DNA of 64,000 nt from Duganella sp. (GCA_026225475.1 JAMFSU010000078.1:44068-108067); one strand, 5' to 3'; positions 28,729-38,011 are shown, numbered from the stretch's first letter. A program made the numbers and translations. The notes: generated from the sequence alone by a model not told the origin.

Positions 28729-29184
28729 ATGTCGATCTGGGTTGATGCCGACGCCTGTCCAGGCGTGATCAAGGACATGCTGTTCCGGCTGGCCGAGCGT
28801 ACCGAAATCGTCGTCACGCTAGTGGCCAACCGCCATTTGCGCACACCGCCGTCGCGCTTCATCAAATCCATTGTGGTGCCCGCCGGCTTTGACGTAGCTG
28901 ACAAGGAAATCGTCAAGCTGGCCGAACCCGGCGATCTGGTCATTACCGCCGATATCCCGCTGGCTGCGGAAGCAATTGCCAAAGGTGCCGTGGTGCTCAA
29001 TCCGCGCGGTGAAACCTATAGCGCCGACAATATCGGCCAGCATCTGTCGATGCGTAACTTCATGGAAGAACTGCGCAGCAGCGGCGTCGAAACCGGTGGT
29101 CCGGCGCCGTTCAGTCACGGTGACGGCCACGCGTTTGCGCGTGCGCTGGACCGTTACGTACAACAGCGCAAGCCAATCAACTGA
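28729..29184 (+). CDS. YaiI/YqxD (UPF0178) family protein
   Basis: A 151-residue cytoplasmic protein of the YaiI/YqxD family with a PIN-like nuclease fold. The signature [18 protein letters not shown] holds conserved Asp5, Asp7 and Cys9, with [11 protein letters not shown] and [27 protein letters not shown] carrying the other acidic pocket residues, and FMEELRSSG as the C-terminal family helix. Function is not established; an RNA-related nuclease is plausible from the fold. A TTG at 28702 overlapping the preceding gene is an alternative start but gives a non-family extension. Confidence 0.88.
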   Translation: MSIWVDADACPGVIKDMLFRLAERTEIVVTLVANRHLRTPPSRFIKSIVVPAGFDVADKEIVKLAEPGDLVITADIPLAAEAIAKGAVVLNPRGETYSADNIGQHLSMRNFMEELRSSGVETGGPAPFSHGDGHAFARALDRYVQQRKPIN

Positions 29185-29196
29185 TACCGGCGTGGC

Positions 29197-29640
29197 TTAG
29201 TCCTCGCGCAACCAGACCTGGGTACGGCCCAGCATGGGCACACCGATATAGCCGCGCACATTGAGCTTCTTGCCGTCGTCGCTGACCGTCAATTTGCTCT
29301 TGTATGACTTGCCGTTACCCGGATCGAGAATCTGGCCACCATCGTATTCATCGCCATCCTTTTTCAGGCCACTCAACATGGTCATGCCAATAATTGGTTG
29401 ATCCTTGAGTGCGCCTTCGCACTTCACGCAGAGCGGATTGGCTTCTTCGCCCGGTGCGCGGAACAGCTTTTCAATCTTGCCGGTCAATTCACCGCCGCTT
29501 TCGGTGATACGAATCAGCGCCGAGGGTTTGCCGCTGGTGTCGTCGATGCTTTTCCACAGGCCTACCGGCGAGCCGTCGGCAAAGGCGTTCAGGCTCACTG
29601 CTGCCAGCAACAGCGCTGTGATGCAGTATCTCTTCATCAT
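29197..29640 (-). CDS. DUF2147 family periplasmic protein
   Basis: A 147-residue secreted protein. The signal peptide is MMKRYCITALLLAAVSLNAFA with cleavage expected before DGSPVGLWKSIDD. The mature part matches DUF2147: PVGLWKSIDDTSGKPSALIRI, then GKIEKLFRAPGEEANPLCVKCEG, IIGMTMLSGLKKDGDEYDGGQILDPGNGKSYKSKL, and the closing LNVRGYIGVPMLGRTQVWLR. Family members are lipocalin-like beta barrels without proven function, sometimes linked to envelope stress. The second Met (29637) is an equally good start. Convergent with the YaiI-type gene. Confidence 0.9.
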   Translation of the reverse strand: MMKRYCITALLLAAVSLNAFADGSPVGLWKSIDDTSGKPSALIRITESGGELTGKIEKLFRAPGEEANPLCVKCEGALKDQPIIGMTMLSGLKKDGDEYDGGQILDPGNGKSYKSKLTVSDDGKKLNVRGYIGVPMLGRTQVWLRED

Positions 29641-29888
29641 GTCTCCTTGAGGGGTATGGTTTTTTTTAGGGAGCGCACCCGACCTAGCGGCTTACCAGGC
29701 GGTGGGTGTGCTGAAGAATTTTAGTCTGTAATTTCGACAAAAAGCACGTTTGTTCGTATTTTCTCTCGTAAAAGTAAGGTAAACTTAAGGCTTCTTGTAC
29801 GACATCTGACAACTTGTCAGCTTCCCCTTGGGAAGAAATCGTACAATCGTTGATACGTCAAAACAGGTAGCCAATAAAAAGGAGTTCT

Positions 29889-30440
29889 ATGAACATCCGC
29901 CACCCACAGACAAGCATGAAGGACGCGCCGCCAGACGCGCCTGTTGCAGCCCGGCGCTTGCTGCTTGCTGGCATCTTGAGCGGCTATGTCTGCTCGTTCC
30001 TGCCGCTGCCGGCCGCATTCGCCACCGCACCAACAGCGGCAGCGCCGAAAGCCTCGGCTCAGTTCATCGCCTTGTCGGCGTTCCTGAGCGGGCATGTGCA
30101 ACTCGATCCTGAGCAAGCCGATCGTTTGTATGCCGCGTTTCTGGCGGTCGAGTCCGACTTCGATGCGCAGCTCAAGCAACTGGCCGATTTCATCGCCGCC
30201 AACAAGCCCGAAGCCAGCGGCTTGCAAGCCGCGTTGGACGACCAGAAGCTGGCCTTCGCCAAGCTGCCAGGGCGCATCCTGAGCGCCTGGTATGTCGGTG
30301 TGGTCGGCGGCGGCAAAGCTGCCCGCTGCGTCACATTTGAATCCAGCCTGATGTATGCCGCGGTCGCCGACCGGCTCAAGCCGCCCAGCTATGCCTATGG
30401 TCCCTATGGCAGCTGGGGCCGCAATCCGCTCGCTACCTGA
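29889..30440 (+). CDS. Small (gamma) subunit of a membrane-bound FAD sugar/alcohol dehydrogenase
   Basis: A 183-residue protein of the sorbitol/gluconate/glucose dehydrogenase small-subunit family. It has a twin-arginine-like signal (AARRLLLAGILSG, residues about 21-33) and then a helical domain including LSGHVQLDPEQADRLYAAFL and KLPGRILSAWYVGVVGGG, ending YAYGPYGSWGRNPLAT. In the Burkholderia FAD-glucose dehydrogenase the homologous subunit is needed for Tat-dependent export and maturation of the catalytic subunit. It has a strong ribosome-binding site (AAAAAGGAGTT) and is followed 16 bp later by the flavoprotein, then the cytochrome: a complete three-subunit operon. Confidence 0.87.
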   Translation: MNIRHPQTSMKDAPPDAPVAARRLLLAGILSGYVCSFLPLPAAFATAPTAAAPKASAQFIALSAFLSGHVQLDPEQADRLYAAFLAVESDFDAQLKQLADFIAANKPEASGLQAALDDQKLAFAKLPGRILSAWYVGVVGGGKAARCVTFESSLMYAAVADRLKPPSYAYGPYGSWGRNPLAT

Positions 30441-30456
30441 TCTGAGAAAGCCTCCC

Positions 30457-32055
30457 ATGTCTGAACAATATTCTGCCGACGTCGTCGTCATCGGCTCCGG
30501 CATCGTCGGCGCCCTAGCGGCGCACCGCCTGGCTTTGCAGGGTGCCTCCGTGCTGATTCTGGAGTCCGGTCCACGGATTGATCGCGCCACCCTGGTTGCC
30601 AATTTCCGCAACTCGCCGCGCAAGGGCGATTTCATGTCGCCGTATCCGTTTTCCGCCTGGTCGCCGCATCCGGTCTATCAACCGGAAGACAACGACTACC
30701 TGGTGCAAGCCGGTCCCTATCCCTACAAGGCGGAATATATCCGTATTGTCGGCGGTACGACTTGGCATTGGGCCGCGCAGGCCTGGCGCAATCTGCCCAA
30801 CGATTTCAAAATTCAGAGCCAGTATGGCGTGGGCCGCGACTGGCCGATTTCCTACGATGATCTGGAACCGTTCTACTACGAGGCAGAAGTCAAGATGGGC
30901 GTGTCCGGCGCCCCCAATAATGGCTCGCCGCGCAGCAAACCGTTTCCGATGCAACCGGTCGCGCAGTCCTATCTGGAACAACGCTTTCAGGAGCGCCTGG
31001 CGCCCGGTGGCTACCAGGTCATCACCAACACGACGGCGCGCAACAGTCGCAATTACGACGACCGCCCGGCCTGCTGCGGCAACAACAACTGCATGCCGAT
31101 TTGCCCGATCGACGCGCAATATCACGGTGGCCTGGCGGTGGATGCCGCCGAAAAAGCCGGTGCCAAACTGATCATCAACGCCGTGGTGTATCGCATCGAA
31201 CACGATGATAAAGATCGCATCGTTGCCGTGCACTACTACGATCCCCAAAAGAACTCCGTACGCGTCACCGGAAAAACCTTCATCCTCGCCGCCAACGGCA
31301 TCGAAAGTCCAAAGCTGCTGCTGTTGTCGGCCAGTGACAAGTTCAAGAACGGCCTTGCCAACAGCTCAGATACGGTCGGCCGCAATCTGATGGATCACCC
31401 CAGCAACTCGCTGGTGTTCGATGCCGAAGAAGAACTCTGGCCGGGACGTGGACCCATGAGCCCGTCTTCCATCAATCATTTGCGCGATGGTGCCTTCCGC
31501 GCCGAACATGCGCCGTTCCGCATCGACATCTCGAACTCATCACAAGTCGCTTCAGTGACGCAAAACCTGATTGCCAAAGGCATCTATGGCGCCGAACTGG
31601 AAGAGAAGATTCGCTATTATTCAGCGCGCCAATGCAGCCTCAAGAATGTCCTGGAAATTTTGCCCGACCCCAACAACCGCGTGGTGCTCAGTGACAAGAA
31701 AGATGCCCTCGGCATCCCGCGGCCGCAGGTGCATTACGCCATGAGCGACTATGTTCATCGCGGCATGGCAGCCGCGCGTGAAGAGTACACCCGCATCGCG
31801 CAACTGATGGGCGGCACCAATTTGCGTTATTCGCCCGACGGCATCTATGGCAACAACCAGCACATCACCGGCACCATGGCCATGGGCAGCGACCCGGCCA
31901 CTTCGGTAGTGGATGCCTTCGGTCGCGCCCATGACCATCCCAACTTGTACATCGCCAGCACCGGCATCATGCCGACCGCAGCGACGGTGAACTCAACCTT
32001 GACCGCCGTTGCGCTGGCATTACGCTCAGCCGACCATATCCACGCCAACGCCTGA
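30457..32055 (+). CDS. GMC-family FAD dehydrogenase, catalytic (alpha) subunit
   Basis: The 532-residue flavoprotein of a periplasmic sugar or polyol dehydrogenase. It has the FAD-binding VVVIGSGIVGALAAHRLA at the N-terminus, IVGGTTWHWAAQAWR, and the C-terminal GMC catalytic His/Asn region (NNQHITGTMAMGSDP and TAATVNSTLTAVALALR). Between them, CCGNNNCMPIC (Cys206, Cys207, Cys212, Cys216) has the CC-x4-C-x3-C spacing of the 3Fe-4S cluster of Burkholderia FAD-glucose dehydrogenase. It has no signal peptide of its own, consistent with export together with the Tat-bearing small subunit. Substrate (glucose, gluconate, sorbitol or fructose) is undetermined. Confidence 0.9.
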   Translation: MSEQYSADVVVIGSGIVGALAAHRLALQGASVLILESGPRIDRATLVANFRNSPRKGDFMSPYPFSAWSPHPVYQPEDNDYLVQAGPYPYKAEYIRIVGGTTWHWAAQAWRNLPNDFKIQSQYGVGRDWPISYDDLEPFYYEAEVKMGVSGAPNNGSPRSKPFPMQPVAQSYLEQRFQERLAPGGYQVITNTTARNSRNYDDRPACCGNNNCMPICPIDAQYHGGLAVDAAEKAGAKLIINAVVYRIEHDDKDRIVAVHYYDPQKNSVRVTGKTFILAANGIESPKLLLLSASDKFKNGLANSSDTVGRNLMDHPSNSLVFDAEEELWPGRGPMSPSSINHLRDGAFRAEHAPFRIDISNSSQVASVTQNLIAKGIYGAELEEKIRYYSARQCSLKNVLEILPDPNNRVVLSDKKDALGIPRPQVHYAMSDYVHRGMAAAREEYTRIAQLMGGTNLRYSPDGIYGNNQHITGTMAMGSDPATSVVDAFGRAHDHPNLYIASTGIMPTAATVNSTLTAVALALRSADHIHANA

Positions 32056-32057
32056 GG

Positions 32058-33461
32058 ATGCGCATGAACCACTTCACAAGACTATGCGCCACCGTTGGCG
32101 TGGCTGTTGGCATGCTGGCAAGCGCGCATGCTGCTTTTGCCGCCGACAGCAATGATGCCGTACTGCTGCAACGGGGTGAATATCTCGCCACCGCGGGCGA
32201 CTGCATCGCCTGTCATTCAGCTGCCGCAGGCAAACCGTATGCCGGTGGTCTGGCCATCGCCACGCCATTGGGCAAGATCGTCTCCAGTAACATCACGCCG
32301 TCCAAAACCAACGGCATCGGCAATTACACGCTGGAACAGTTCGACGACGCCCTGCGACGTGGTGTGCGTGCGGATGGCCAGCATCTGTATCCGGCCATGC
32401 CCTACACGGCCTATGCCCAGCTCAACGATGACGACGTCAAGGCGCTGTATACCTACTTCCAGCACGGCGTGACCGCCGTCGACAGTCAGCCGGCGGCGAC
32501 GACATTGCCATTCCCATTCAATATCCGTCTGTCGATGGCCGCCTGGAATCTATTGTTCCTTGATGGCAAACCGTTCGTCCCTGACACCAGCAAGAGCGCC
32601 GAGTGGAATCGTGGTGCCTATCTGGTATTGGGGCTGGCCCATTGCAGCGCCTGCCACACCCCGCGTAACGTCGCGATGGCCGAGGACAGCGCGCAGCCCT
32701 TGGCTGGCGCCGTGGTCTCCACCTGGTTTGCACCCAATATCAGCAACGACCCCGTGAGCGGCATCGGTGGCTGGAGTGAAGCAGAAATTGCTGAGTATCT
32801 GCGCAGTGGTCGTGCCGTCGGCAAGGCACAAGCCGCCGGTCCGATGGCCGAAGCCATCGACAACAGCCTGAGCCGCCTGACCGATGCCGACCGTAAGGCA
32901 ATTGCGGTGTATCTCAAGGCGGGACCGATTCAACATCACGCAGGCGATGATACCCAGGCTGCCTATAGCTGGGGCCAACCGGCCTTGGCCATTGGCGCCG
33001 ATCGCGGTGCCGCACGGGTAGGCGATACCACCCTGTTCAATGGCGCGCAGTTGTATGACGCCAATTGTGCCGCCTGCCATCAGGCCCACGCAGAAGGTAC
33101 GCCGGCCTGGGGCAAGGATGGTGCCGCGCTGCCATCGCTGTTCCACAATACCGCGCTTGGTCACGCCAACAGCAACAATCTGGTGATGGCGATGCTCGAC
33201 GGTGTGGCCCGCAAGTCGGACGACGTCATGATGCCGTCCTTCAGGCAGCAACTCACCGATCAGCAGATCGCCACGTTGAGCAACTACCTGTTGCAACATT
33301 ATGGCAATCCAGCGGCCAAGGTCACGGTCGCGCAAGTCAGCCAGTTGCGCGCCGGAGGGGCATCGTCCTCGCTGTTGACGACTGCGCGGGTCGGCATTGT
33401 AGTGGCAGTCTTGCTGCTGTTGCTGATTGTCTTGCTGGTGGCGCGGCGTCGCAGGAAATAA
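32058..33461 (+). CDS. Tri-heme cytochrome c subunit of the FAD dehydrogenase
   Basis: A 467-residue membrane-bound cytochrome that passes electrons from the flavoprotein to the quinone pool or oxidase. A Sec signal (MRMNHFTRLCATVGVAVGMLASAHAAFA region, residues 1-28) leads to three class I cytochrome domains with heme sites CIACH (49-53), CSACH (196-200) and CAACH (337-341). A C-terminal hydrophobic helix (about 440-462) followed by RRRRK anchors it to the membrane. It begins 2 bp after the flavoprotein stop. This is the usual third subunit of gluconate/sorbitol/fructose-type dehydrogenases. Confidence 0.92.
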   Translation: MRMNHFTRLCATVGVAVGMLASAHAAFAADSNDAVLLQRGEYLATAGDCIACHSAAAGKPYAGGLAIATPLGKIVSSNITPSKTNGIGNYTLEQFDDALRRGVRADGQHLYPAMPYTAYAQLNDDDVKALYTYFQHGVTAVDSQPAATTLPFPFNIRLSMAAWNLLFLDGKPFVPDTSKSAEWNRGAYLVLGLAHCSACHTPRNVAMAEDSAQPLAGAVVSTWFAPNISNDPVSGIGGWSEAEIAEYLRSGRAVGKAQAAGPMAEAIDNSLSRLTDADRKAIAVYLKAGPIQHHAGDDTQAAYSWGQPALAIGADRGAARVGDTTLFNGAQLYDANCAACHQAHAEGTPAWGKDGAALPSLFHNTALGHANSNNLVMAMLDGVARKSDDVMMPSFRQQLTDQQIATLSNYLLQHYGNPAAKVTVAQVSQLRAGGASSSLLTTARVGIVVAVLLLLLIVLLVARRRRK

Positions 33462-33487
33462 GCTGCAGCGCCGCTCGCGCCGACAAT

Positions 33488-33527
33488 GAAAAAGCCGGAG
33501 GCACTTGAATGTGCCTCCGGCTTTTTT
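33488..33527. terminator. Bidirectional Rho-independent terminator
   Basis: A perfect 14-bp stem (33491-33504 with 33511-33524, core GCCGGAGGCAC) with a 6-base loop, flanked by As on the left and a T-run on the right. It lies between the convergent cytochrome and valS genes and should stop transcription from both sides. Confidence 0.93.
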
Positions 33528-33546
33528 ACTGCACCACGCTGTCGTG

Positions 33547-36357
33547 TTACTTCAGCTTGGCCAGTTGTTCCTGCAATTTGGCCAATGTCGCAGTGAAGTT
33601 GGCCAGACGTTCCTTCTCTTGCGCCACCACTATTTCCGGTGCGCGCGCCACAAAGCTCTCGTTGGACAATTTGCCGTTAGCCTTGACGATTTCGCCACTG
33701 ATGCGGTCGATTTCCTTGGTCATGCGCACGCGCTCGGCGGCGATATCGACTTCCACCTTCAGCATCAACTTCAGCTCGCCGACAATGGCCACTGGCGCCG
33801 GTGACTCCGGCAATTGCGTCACCACCTGTGCTTCACTGAGCTTCACCAGCCCTTGCAGGTAAGGCAGGAAAGAATTGACTGCCTCCGCATCGGCCGTTTC
33901 CACAATCAACGGCACGCGCAAGGCTGGCGACAACTGCATTTCGCCACGCAGATTACGGCAGGCATCGGTCAAGGTCTTCAACTGCGTCATCCAGGCTTCG
34001 GCTTGCTCGTCGATCTTGTCCAACTGCGGCAGCGGATATGGCTGACGCATGATCGAATCGCCTGCCGGATCGAGCTGCTTGTCGGTCAATGGCGCCACGC
34101 TTTGCCACAGTGCCTCGGTAATGAATGGCAACACCGGATGGGCCAGACGCAACACCGATTCCAATACCCGCAACAAAGTGCGACGAGTTGCGCGCTGCTG
34201 CGCTTCAGTACCGTTCTGGATCTGCGCCTTAGCCATTTCCAGATACCAGTCGCAATACTCATCCCAGACGAACTTGTAGATCGCCGAGGCAATATTGTCG
34301 AAACGGTAATCGGCAAAGCCCTTTTCCACTTCCGCTTCGGCACGCTGCAACAGCGACACGATCCAGCGGTCCGCTTGCGAGAACTGCAGTTGTTCCTTAT
34401 CGCAGACACCCTTGACGTGACCGTCGAAACCGCAATCCTGACCTTCGGTATTCATCAGCACAAAGCGGGTGGCATTCCACAGCTTGTTGCAGAAATTGCG
34501 ATAGCCTTCGCAACGGCCCAGATCAAAATTGATGTTGCGGCCCAGCGTTGCCAGCGAGGCAAACGTGAAGCGTAGCGCATCGGTACCGAACGCCGGAATG
34601 CCGTCGGCAAATTCCTTGCGCGTAGCCTTCTCGATGCTGGCCGCCTGCTTGGGATTCATCAAGCCGACAGTGCGCTTGGCCACCAGAGCATTGACGTCGA
34701 TACCATCGATCAGATCGATCGGGTCCAGCGTATTGCCCTTGGACTTGGACATCTTCTGACCGCTGGCATCGCGCACCAGGCCGTGCACATAGACCGTATT
34801 GAACGGTACCTTGCCGGTGAAGTGCGTGGTCATCATGACCATGCGCGCCACCCAGAAGAAGATGATGTCAAAGCCGGTCACCAGCACCGACGATGGCAGG
34901 AATAACTTGTAGTCCGGTGTTTCTTCCGGCCAGCCCAAGGTCGAGAACGGCACCAGCGCCGACGAGAACCAGGTGTCGAGCACATCGTTGTCGCGCGTGA
35001 CATTCTTGCCGCCAGCTTGCGCCTTGGCTTCGGCTTCCGTGCGAGCGACATACACCTTGCCGTCATCGTCGTACCAGGCCGGGATCTGATGGCCCCACCA
35101 CAGTTGGCGCGAAATACACCAGTCCTGGATGTTGTTGAGCCATTGGTTATAGGTGTTGCTCCAGTTTTCCGGGATCAGCTTGATCTCGCCATTGGCAACC
35201 TTCTCCAGCGCCACTTCGGCAATCGACTTGCCAGGGAAGTAAGTGCCCTCCGGTGCCGGCTTGCTCATGGCGACAAACCACTGGTCGGTCAGCATCGGCT
35301 CGATCACCACGCCAGTACGGTCGCCACGCGGCACCATCAGCTTGTGCGGCTTGACCAGTTCCAGCAGACCCAAGGCATCGAGGTCGGCAACCATCTGCTT
35401 GCGCGCTTCAAAGCGATCCAGGCCTTGATACTTGGCCGGACCGTTTTCATTGATCTTGGCATCCAGTGTCAGGATGCTGATCTTCTCCAGATTGTGACGC
35501 GCACCAACGGCATAGTCGTTGAAGTCATGCGCTGGCGTGATCTTGACGCAGCCGGTGCCGAATTCCTTGTCGACATAGTCATCCTTGATGATCGGGATTT
35601 CGCGCTCCGTCAGCGGCAGCTTCAACATCTTGCCGACCAGATGGGCATAGCGCTCGTCAGTTGGATCAACGGCCACGGCGACGTCGCCAAACAGCGTTTC
35701 CGGACGCGTAGTCGCCACGGTGATGTGGCCACTGCCATCGACCAGTGGATAACGGATATGCCACATCGAACCATCTTCTTCTTCCGACACCACCTCCAGG
35801 TCGGAGACGGCGGTACCGAGCACGGGATCCCAGTTGACCAGGCGCTTGCCGCGATAAATCAGGCCTTGCTCGAACAGGCGCACAAATACTTCGGTGACCG
35901 CGTTCGACATCTTCGGGTCCATCGTGAAATATTCACGCGCCCAGTCAGTCGACGCGCCCATGCGGCGCATTTGACCGGTGATGGTAGAGCCGGATTTTTC
36001 TTTCCACTCCCACACCTTCTCGACGAATTTCTCGCGGCCGAGGTCATGGCGCGAAATCTTTTGCGCATCAAGCTGGCGCTCGACCACGATCTGGGTGGCG
36101 ATACCGGCGTGGTCGGTACCCGGAATCCAGGCGGTGTTAAAACCGCGCATGCGATGGTAACGGGTCAGACCATCCATGATGGTCTGATTGAAGGCATGGC
36201 CCATATGCAGCGTGCCGGTCACATTCGGCGGCGGCAACTGAATCGAAAACGATGGCTTTTCCGGCGCCGTGGTGGCGGCAAAATACCCGCGCTTTTCCCA
36301 CTCGGTGCGCCAGAATTGTTCAATCTCGGCAGGCTCGAAAGACTTGGCTAATTCCAT
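33547..36357 (-). CDS. valS: Valyl-tRNA synthetase
   Basis: ValS charges tRNA-Val and edits Thr. The 936-residue class I enzyme begins [16 protein letters not shown], has the HIGH motif in [15 protein letters not shown], an editing (CP1) domain with [15 protein letters not shown] and [15 protein letters not shown], the KMSKS loop [16 protein letters not shown], an anticodon-binding domain and a C-terminal coiled coil ([19 protein letters not shown] to the end). An in-frame ATG 24 codons upstream is rejected because the ATG at 36357 gives the family start. Confidence 0.97.
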   Translation of the reverse strand: MELAKSFEPAEIEQFWRTEWEKRGYFAATTAPEKPSFSIQLPPPNVTGTLHMGHAFNQTIMDGLTRYHRMRGFNTAWIPGTDHAGIATQIVVERQLDAQKISRHDLGREKFVEKVWEWKEKSGSTITGQMRRMGASTDWAREYFTMDPKMSNAVTEVFVRLFEQGLIYRGKRLVNWDPVLGTAVSDLEVVSEEEDGSMWHIRYPLVDGSGHITVATTRPETLFGDVAVAVDPTDERYAHLVGKMLKLPLTEREIPIIKDDYVDKEFGTGCVKITPAHDFNDYAVGARHNLEKISILTLDAKINENGPAKYQGLDRFEARKQMVADLDALGLLELVKPHKLMVPRGDRTGVVIEPMLTDQWFVAMSKPAPEGTYFPGKSIAEVALEKVANGEIKLIPENWSNTYNQWLNNIQDWCISRQLWWGHQIPAWYDDDGKVYVARTEAEAKAQAGGKNVTRDNDVLDTWFSSALVPFSTLGWPEETPDYKLFLPSSVLVTGFDIIFFWVARMVMMTTHFTGKVPFNTVYVHGLVRDASGQKMSKSKGNTLDPIDLIDGIDVNALVAKRTVGLMNPKQAASIEKATRKEFADGIPAFGTDALRFTFASLATLGRNINFDLGRCEGYRNFCNKLWNATRFVLMNTEGQDCGFDGHVKGVCDKEQLQFSQADRWIVSLLQRAEAEVEKGFADYRFDNIASAIYKFVWDEYCDWYLEMAKAQIQNGTEAQQRATRRTLLRVLESVLRLAHPVLPFITEALWQSVAPLTDKQLDPAGDSIMRQPYPLPQLDKIDEQAEAWMTQLKTLTDACRNLRGEMQLSPALRVPLIVETADAEAVNSFLPYLQGLVKLSEAQVVTQLPESPAPVAIVGELKLMLKVEVDIAAERVRMTKEIDRISGEIVKANGKLSNESFVARAPEIVVAQEKERLANFTATLAKLQEQLAKLK

Positions 36358-36498
36358 GATTTGACGTGTGTTTTGGCGAAACCGTCCATTATAAGGGAGG
36401 AGTTGGCAAAACCGGTGGCGGGGGCGCAATTGCGGTGGAATTCATATGCCGCAAGGCATCAGCATGGCAGTTCCACATGGCAATAGCGAAATCATCAG

Positions 36499-37020
36499 TC
36501 AGGCAAGGTCACTGTGCTGTGCCTCGTCGGTCAACGGTAGCGGCATATTCAAGGTGCTGTAAGAGCACCGAAACACCGGCACGCCCGCCAACGAGGCGTG
36601 CCATTTCCCCTCCTTGAATTGCGCCAACAGGTTTTTCGCCTTGCATTCGTCGAGTGCCTCAAAGGAGTTCGCCTGCGTGAAGAAGTCGTTGAGCCCGGGC
36701 GTATCTTCCAGCTCCTGGCGGGTGATGTGGGGAAAACCCATGCTCCAGTCACCAAAGTTGCGCTCCGCGATCGGTTCGATGATGACCTTCTTGACACGGT
36801 TATGACGCGGATCTTCAAGAATCTTCTCAAACAAGCGCTCGACCGTGCGCCGTTCGCCTTCCAGCACCTGAAAGAAAGAACCGTGATCGTAGAGCAACAT
36901 GCCGGTGACGCCACAGGCGGCGTTGCTGCTGCGACATTTGCAGAGCAGATCGGTTAATTCGTCACAGGCAAGTTCGCCGGAGGTGGATGCGCTGCAGTAG
37001 ATGCAATGTACTAACTCCAT
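36499..37020 (-). CDS. BLUF-domain blue-light sensor protein
   Basis: A 173-residue protein made of one BLUF domain (residues about 1-100) and a 70-residue tail. BLUF domains bind FAD and switch the hydrogen bonds around the flavin on blue light. The photocycle residues are all present: Tyr8 (CIYCSA), Asn33 (SSNAACGVTGMLLY), Gln51 (SFFQVLEG) and the Trp92/Met94 pair (FGDWSMGF). The tail (residues about 101-173) is not a recognised output domain, so it probably acts through protein-protein contact, as other short BLUF proteins do. It is 141 bp upstream of valS and stands alone. Confidence 0.92.
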   Translation of the reverse strand: MELVHCIYCSASTSGELACDELTDLLCKCRSSNAACGVTGMLLYDHGSFFQVLEGERRTVERLFEKILEDPRHNRVKKVIIEPIAERNFGDWSMGFPHITRQELEDTPGLNDFFTQANSFEALDECKAKNLLAQFKEGKWHASLAGVPVFRCSYSTLNMPLPLTDEAQHSDLA

Positions 37021-37267
37021 TTTCTATCTCCCTATCGATGGTAATCACCACGCTGAATTCGGATGCTGTCCGTGCATCAAGATCATGCAGCAGGCATCCA
37101 GCAGCAATTGACCAGCATGGTCGCGCTGAGTTTCGTGGTCAGGGCAGAGAATAAAAGGAGGATGCGCAGGACTTTGCGCCGACTGAAGGGGAGTGATTTT
37201 GGCGTGTGTTGCCAGGAAAAACACACTTCTATCTCTGCGCTCGACATTCGCAGAGTAGCAATTCGGC
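37021..37267. other. Upstream part of the BLUF / small-protein intergenic region
   Basis: The gap from the BLUF start to the first small-protein gene is 541 bp; this part up to the repeated element has no supportable gene. It should contain the BLUF promoter (minus strand). I see no recognisable regulatory motif in it. Confidence 0.5.
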
Positions 37268-37344
37268 AAGATTCGATTGACCCCGGTTTTAGCGACCGGT
37301 ATTCTGCAAACGTCCCTGACAAAGAGGGGACCGGGTTTGACAGC
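37268..37344 (+). repeat. Repeated promoter-leader element, copy 1
   Basis: A 77-bp sequence that recurs at 42668-42744, exactly 5,400 bp away, with only three differing bases (two adjacent at 37308-37309, one at 37342). It holds a promoter (see separate entry) and then a leader hairpin, GTCCCT (37312-37317) with AGGGGAC (37325-37331, one bulged G). CCCGGT upstream could alternatively pair with ACCGGG (37330-37335). Conservation is much higher than in the surrounding non-coding DNA. Confidence 0.9.
37277..37305 (+). promoter_or_regulatory. Strong sigma-70-type promoter with dyad in the spacer, copy 1
   Basis: TTGACC (37277-37282) and TATTCT (37300-37305) are separated by exactly 17 bp, and the whole spacer is the inverted repeat CCGGT-N7-ACCGG (37283-37299). 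A dyad that fills the spacer is a natural operator position for a dimeric regulator. Transcription would begin near 37311, just before the leader hairpin. Confidence 0.7.
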
Positions 37345-37369
37345 CTGTTCTTATTGTCCGGCGAAAGGC

Positions 37370-37393
37370 CGCGTCTTGATGACGCGTTTTTTT
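37370..37393 (+). terminator. Rho-independent terminator inside the copy 1 leader
   Basis: CGCGTC (37370-37375), a 5-base loop, GACGCG (37381-37386) and seven Ts (37387-37393). It lies about 60-80 nt after the expected transcription start and 168 bp before the small-protein gene. The matching copy at 42.7 kb has no such terminator. It could give a short RNA of roughly 80 nt or act as an attenuator. Confidence 0.75.
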
Positions 37394-37561
37394 CGTCCTG
37401 TCTTCGTTCGTCTCCATGGCGGGCCTTGGCAGGGATACCTTCGGGTATGCCGGGAATGGGCAGTAAGCCGGTCTGTCAACCCTGTCTTGTGTCCGCCACC
37501 CTTCCTATATTGATCGCGAGGTGCTGGCGGGTTTGTTGAATCAATACCCAACGGAGACAGC

Positions 37562-37927
37562 ATGACCGACAGCAGCAAGCAAACCGAGCACTTCCAGCAC
37601 GCCGATTTCAGCGGCGACCATCAAGACACCTACCGCCAACACCGGCCTGCGCATCAGGACTTCCACTGGATTGAAGGCAAAGCGCAAGGCAGTCCCTACG
37701 CCAAGTTCCTCGAAACCCTCGACGTGACGGCCGGTATTCACACCTGCCTGCAAATCGCCTACGCCAGCGATCTGGAACGCGCCGCCAATCTGGACGCCGA
37801 TACCGGTGCGACCACCGCACCCGCCGTCGGCATCGTCGAAGCGGATCAGTTGATGCGGCTGGCGATTGCCTGCGCCGGATTGATCCGCGATGAGGCGCGG
37901 CGGCGGGTGGAAGTGCTGTGCGACTGA
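37562..37927 (+). CDS. Small protein of unknown function, paralogue A
   Basis: A 121-residue soluble protein with no signal peptide or membrane segment, nearly identical to the product of 42835-43203 (about eight substitutions and one codon indel). The N-terminal 45 residues are polar and His/Gln-rich (MTDSSKQTEHFQHADFSGDH), followed by two predicted helices: DVTAGIHTCLQIAYASDLERAANLDAD and GIVEADQLMRLAIACAGLIRDEARRR. The helix-linker-helix layout recalls the small DUF3077/DUF6124-type proteins of Pseudomonas, but that is only a visual impression. The start is ATG after ACGGAGACAGC. Upstream it shares with its paralogue a promoter-leader and a second stem-loop (CCGCCA at 37493-37498 with TGGCGG at 37525-37530). 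Confidence 0.8.
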   Translation: MTDSSKQTEHFQHADFSGDHQDTYRQHRPAHQDFHWIEGKAQGSPYAKFLETLDVTAGIHTCLQIAYASDLERAANLDADTGATTAPAVGIVEADQLMRLAIACAGLIRDEARRRVEVLCD

Positions 37928-38011
37928 GGCGCCAGCGGTGACCGAAGTAGGTTCAAGGCGTACGCCGCATCAGGCAAGAACGGATGGTGTCGTTCCTGCC
38001 TGCGGGCGTAG

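Noticed and set aside
35017..36351. A 444-codon open frame opposite valS
   Set aside because: valS is complete and coding on the other strand, so this frame is not a gene.
37063..37539. A plus-strand open frame across the promoter-leader element of cassette 1
   Set aside because: It reads through the promoter, its spacer dyad and the terminator hairpin, and the frame is not kept downstream in copy 2, so the conservation belongs to DNA or RNA, not protein.
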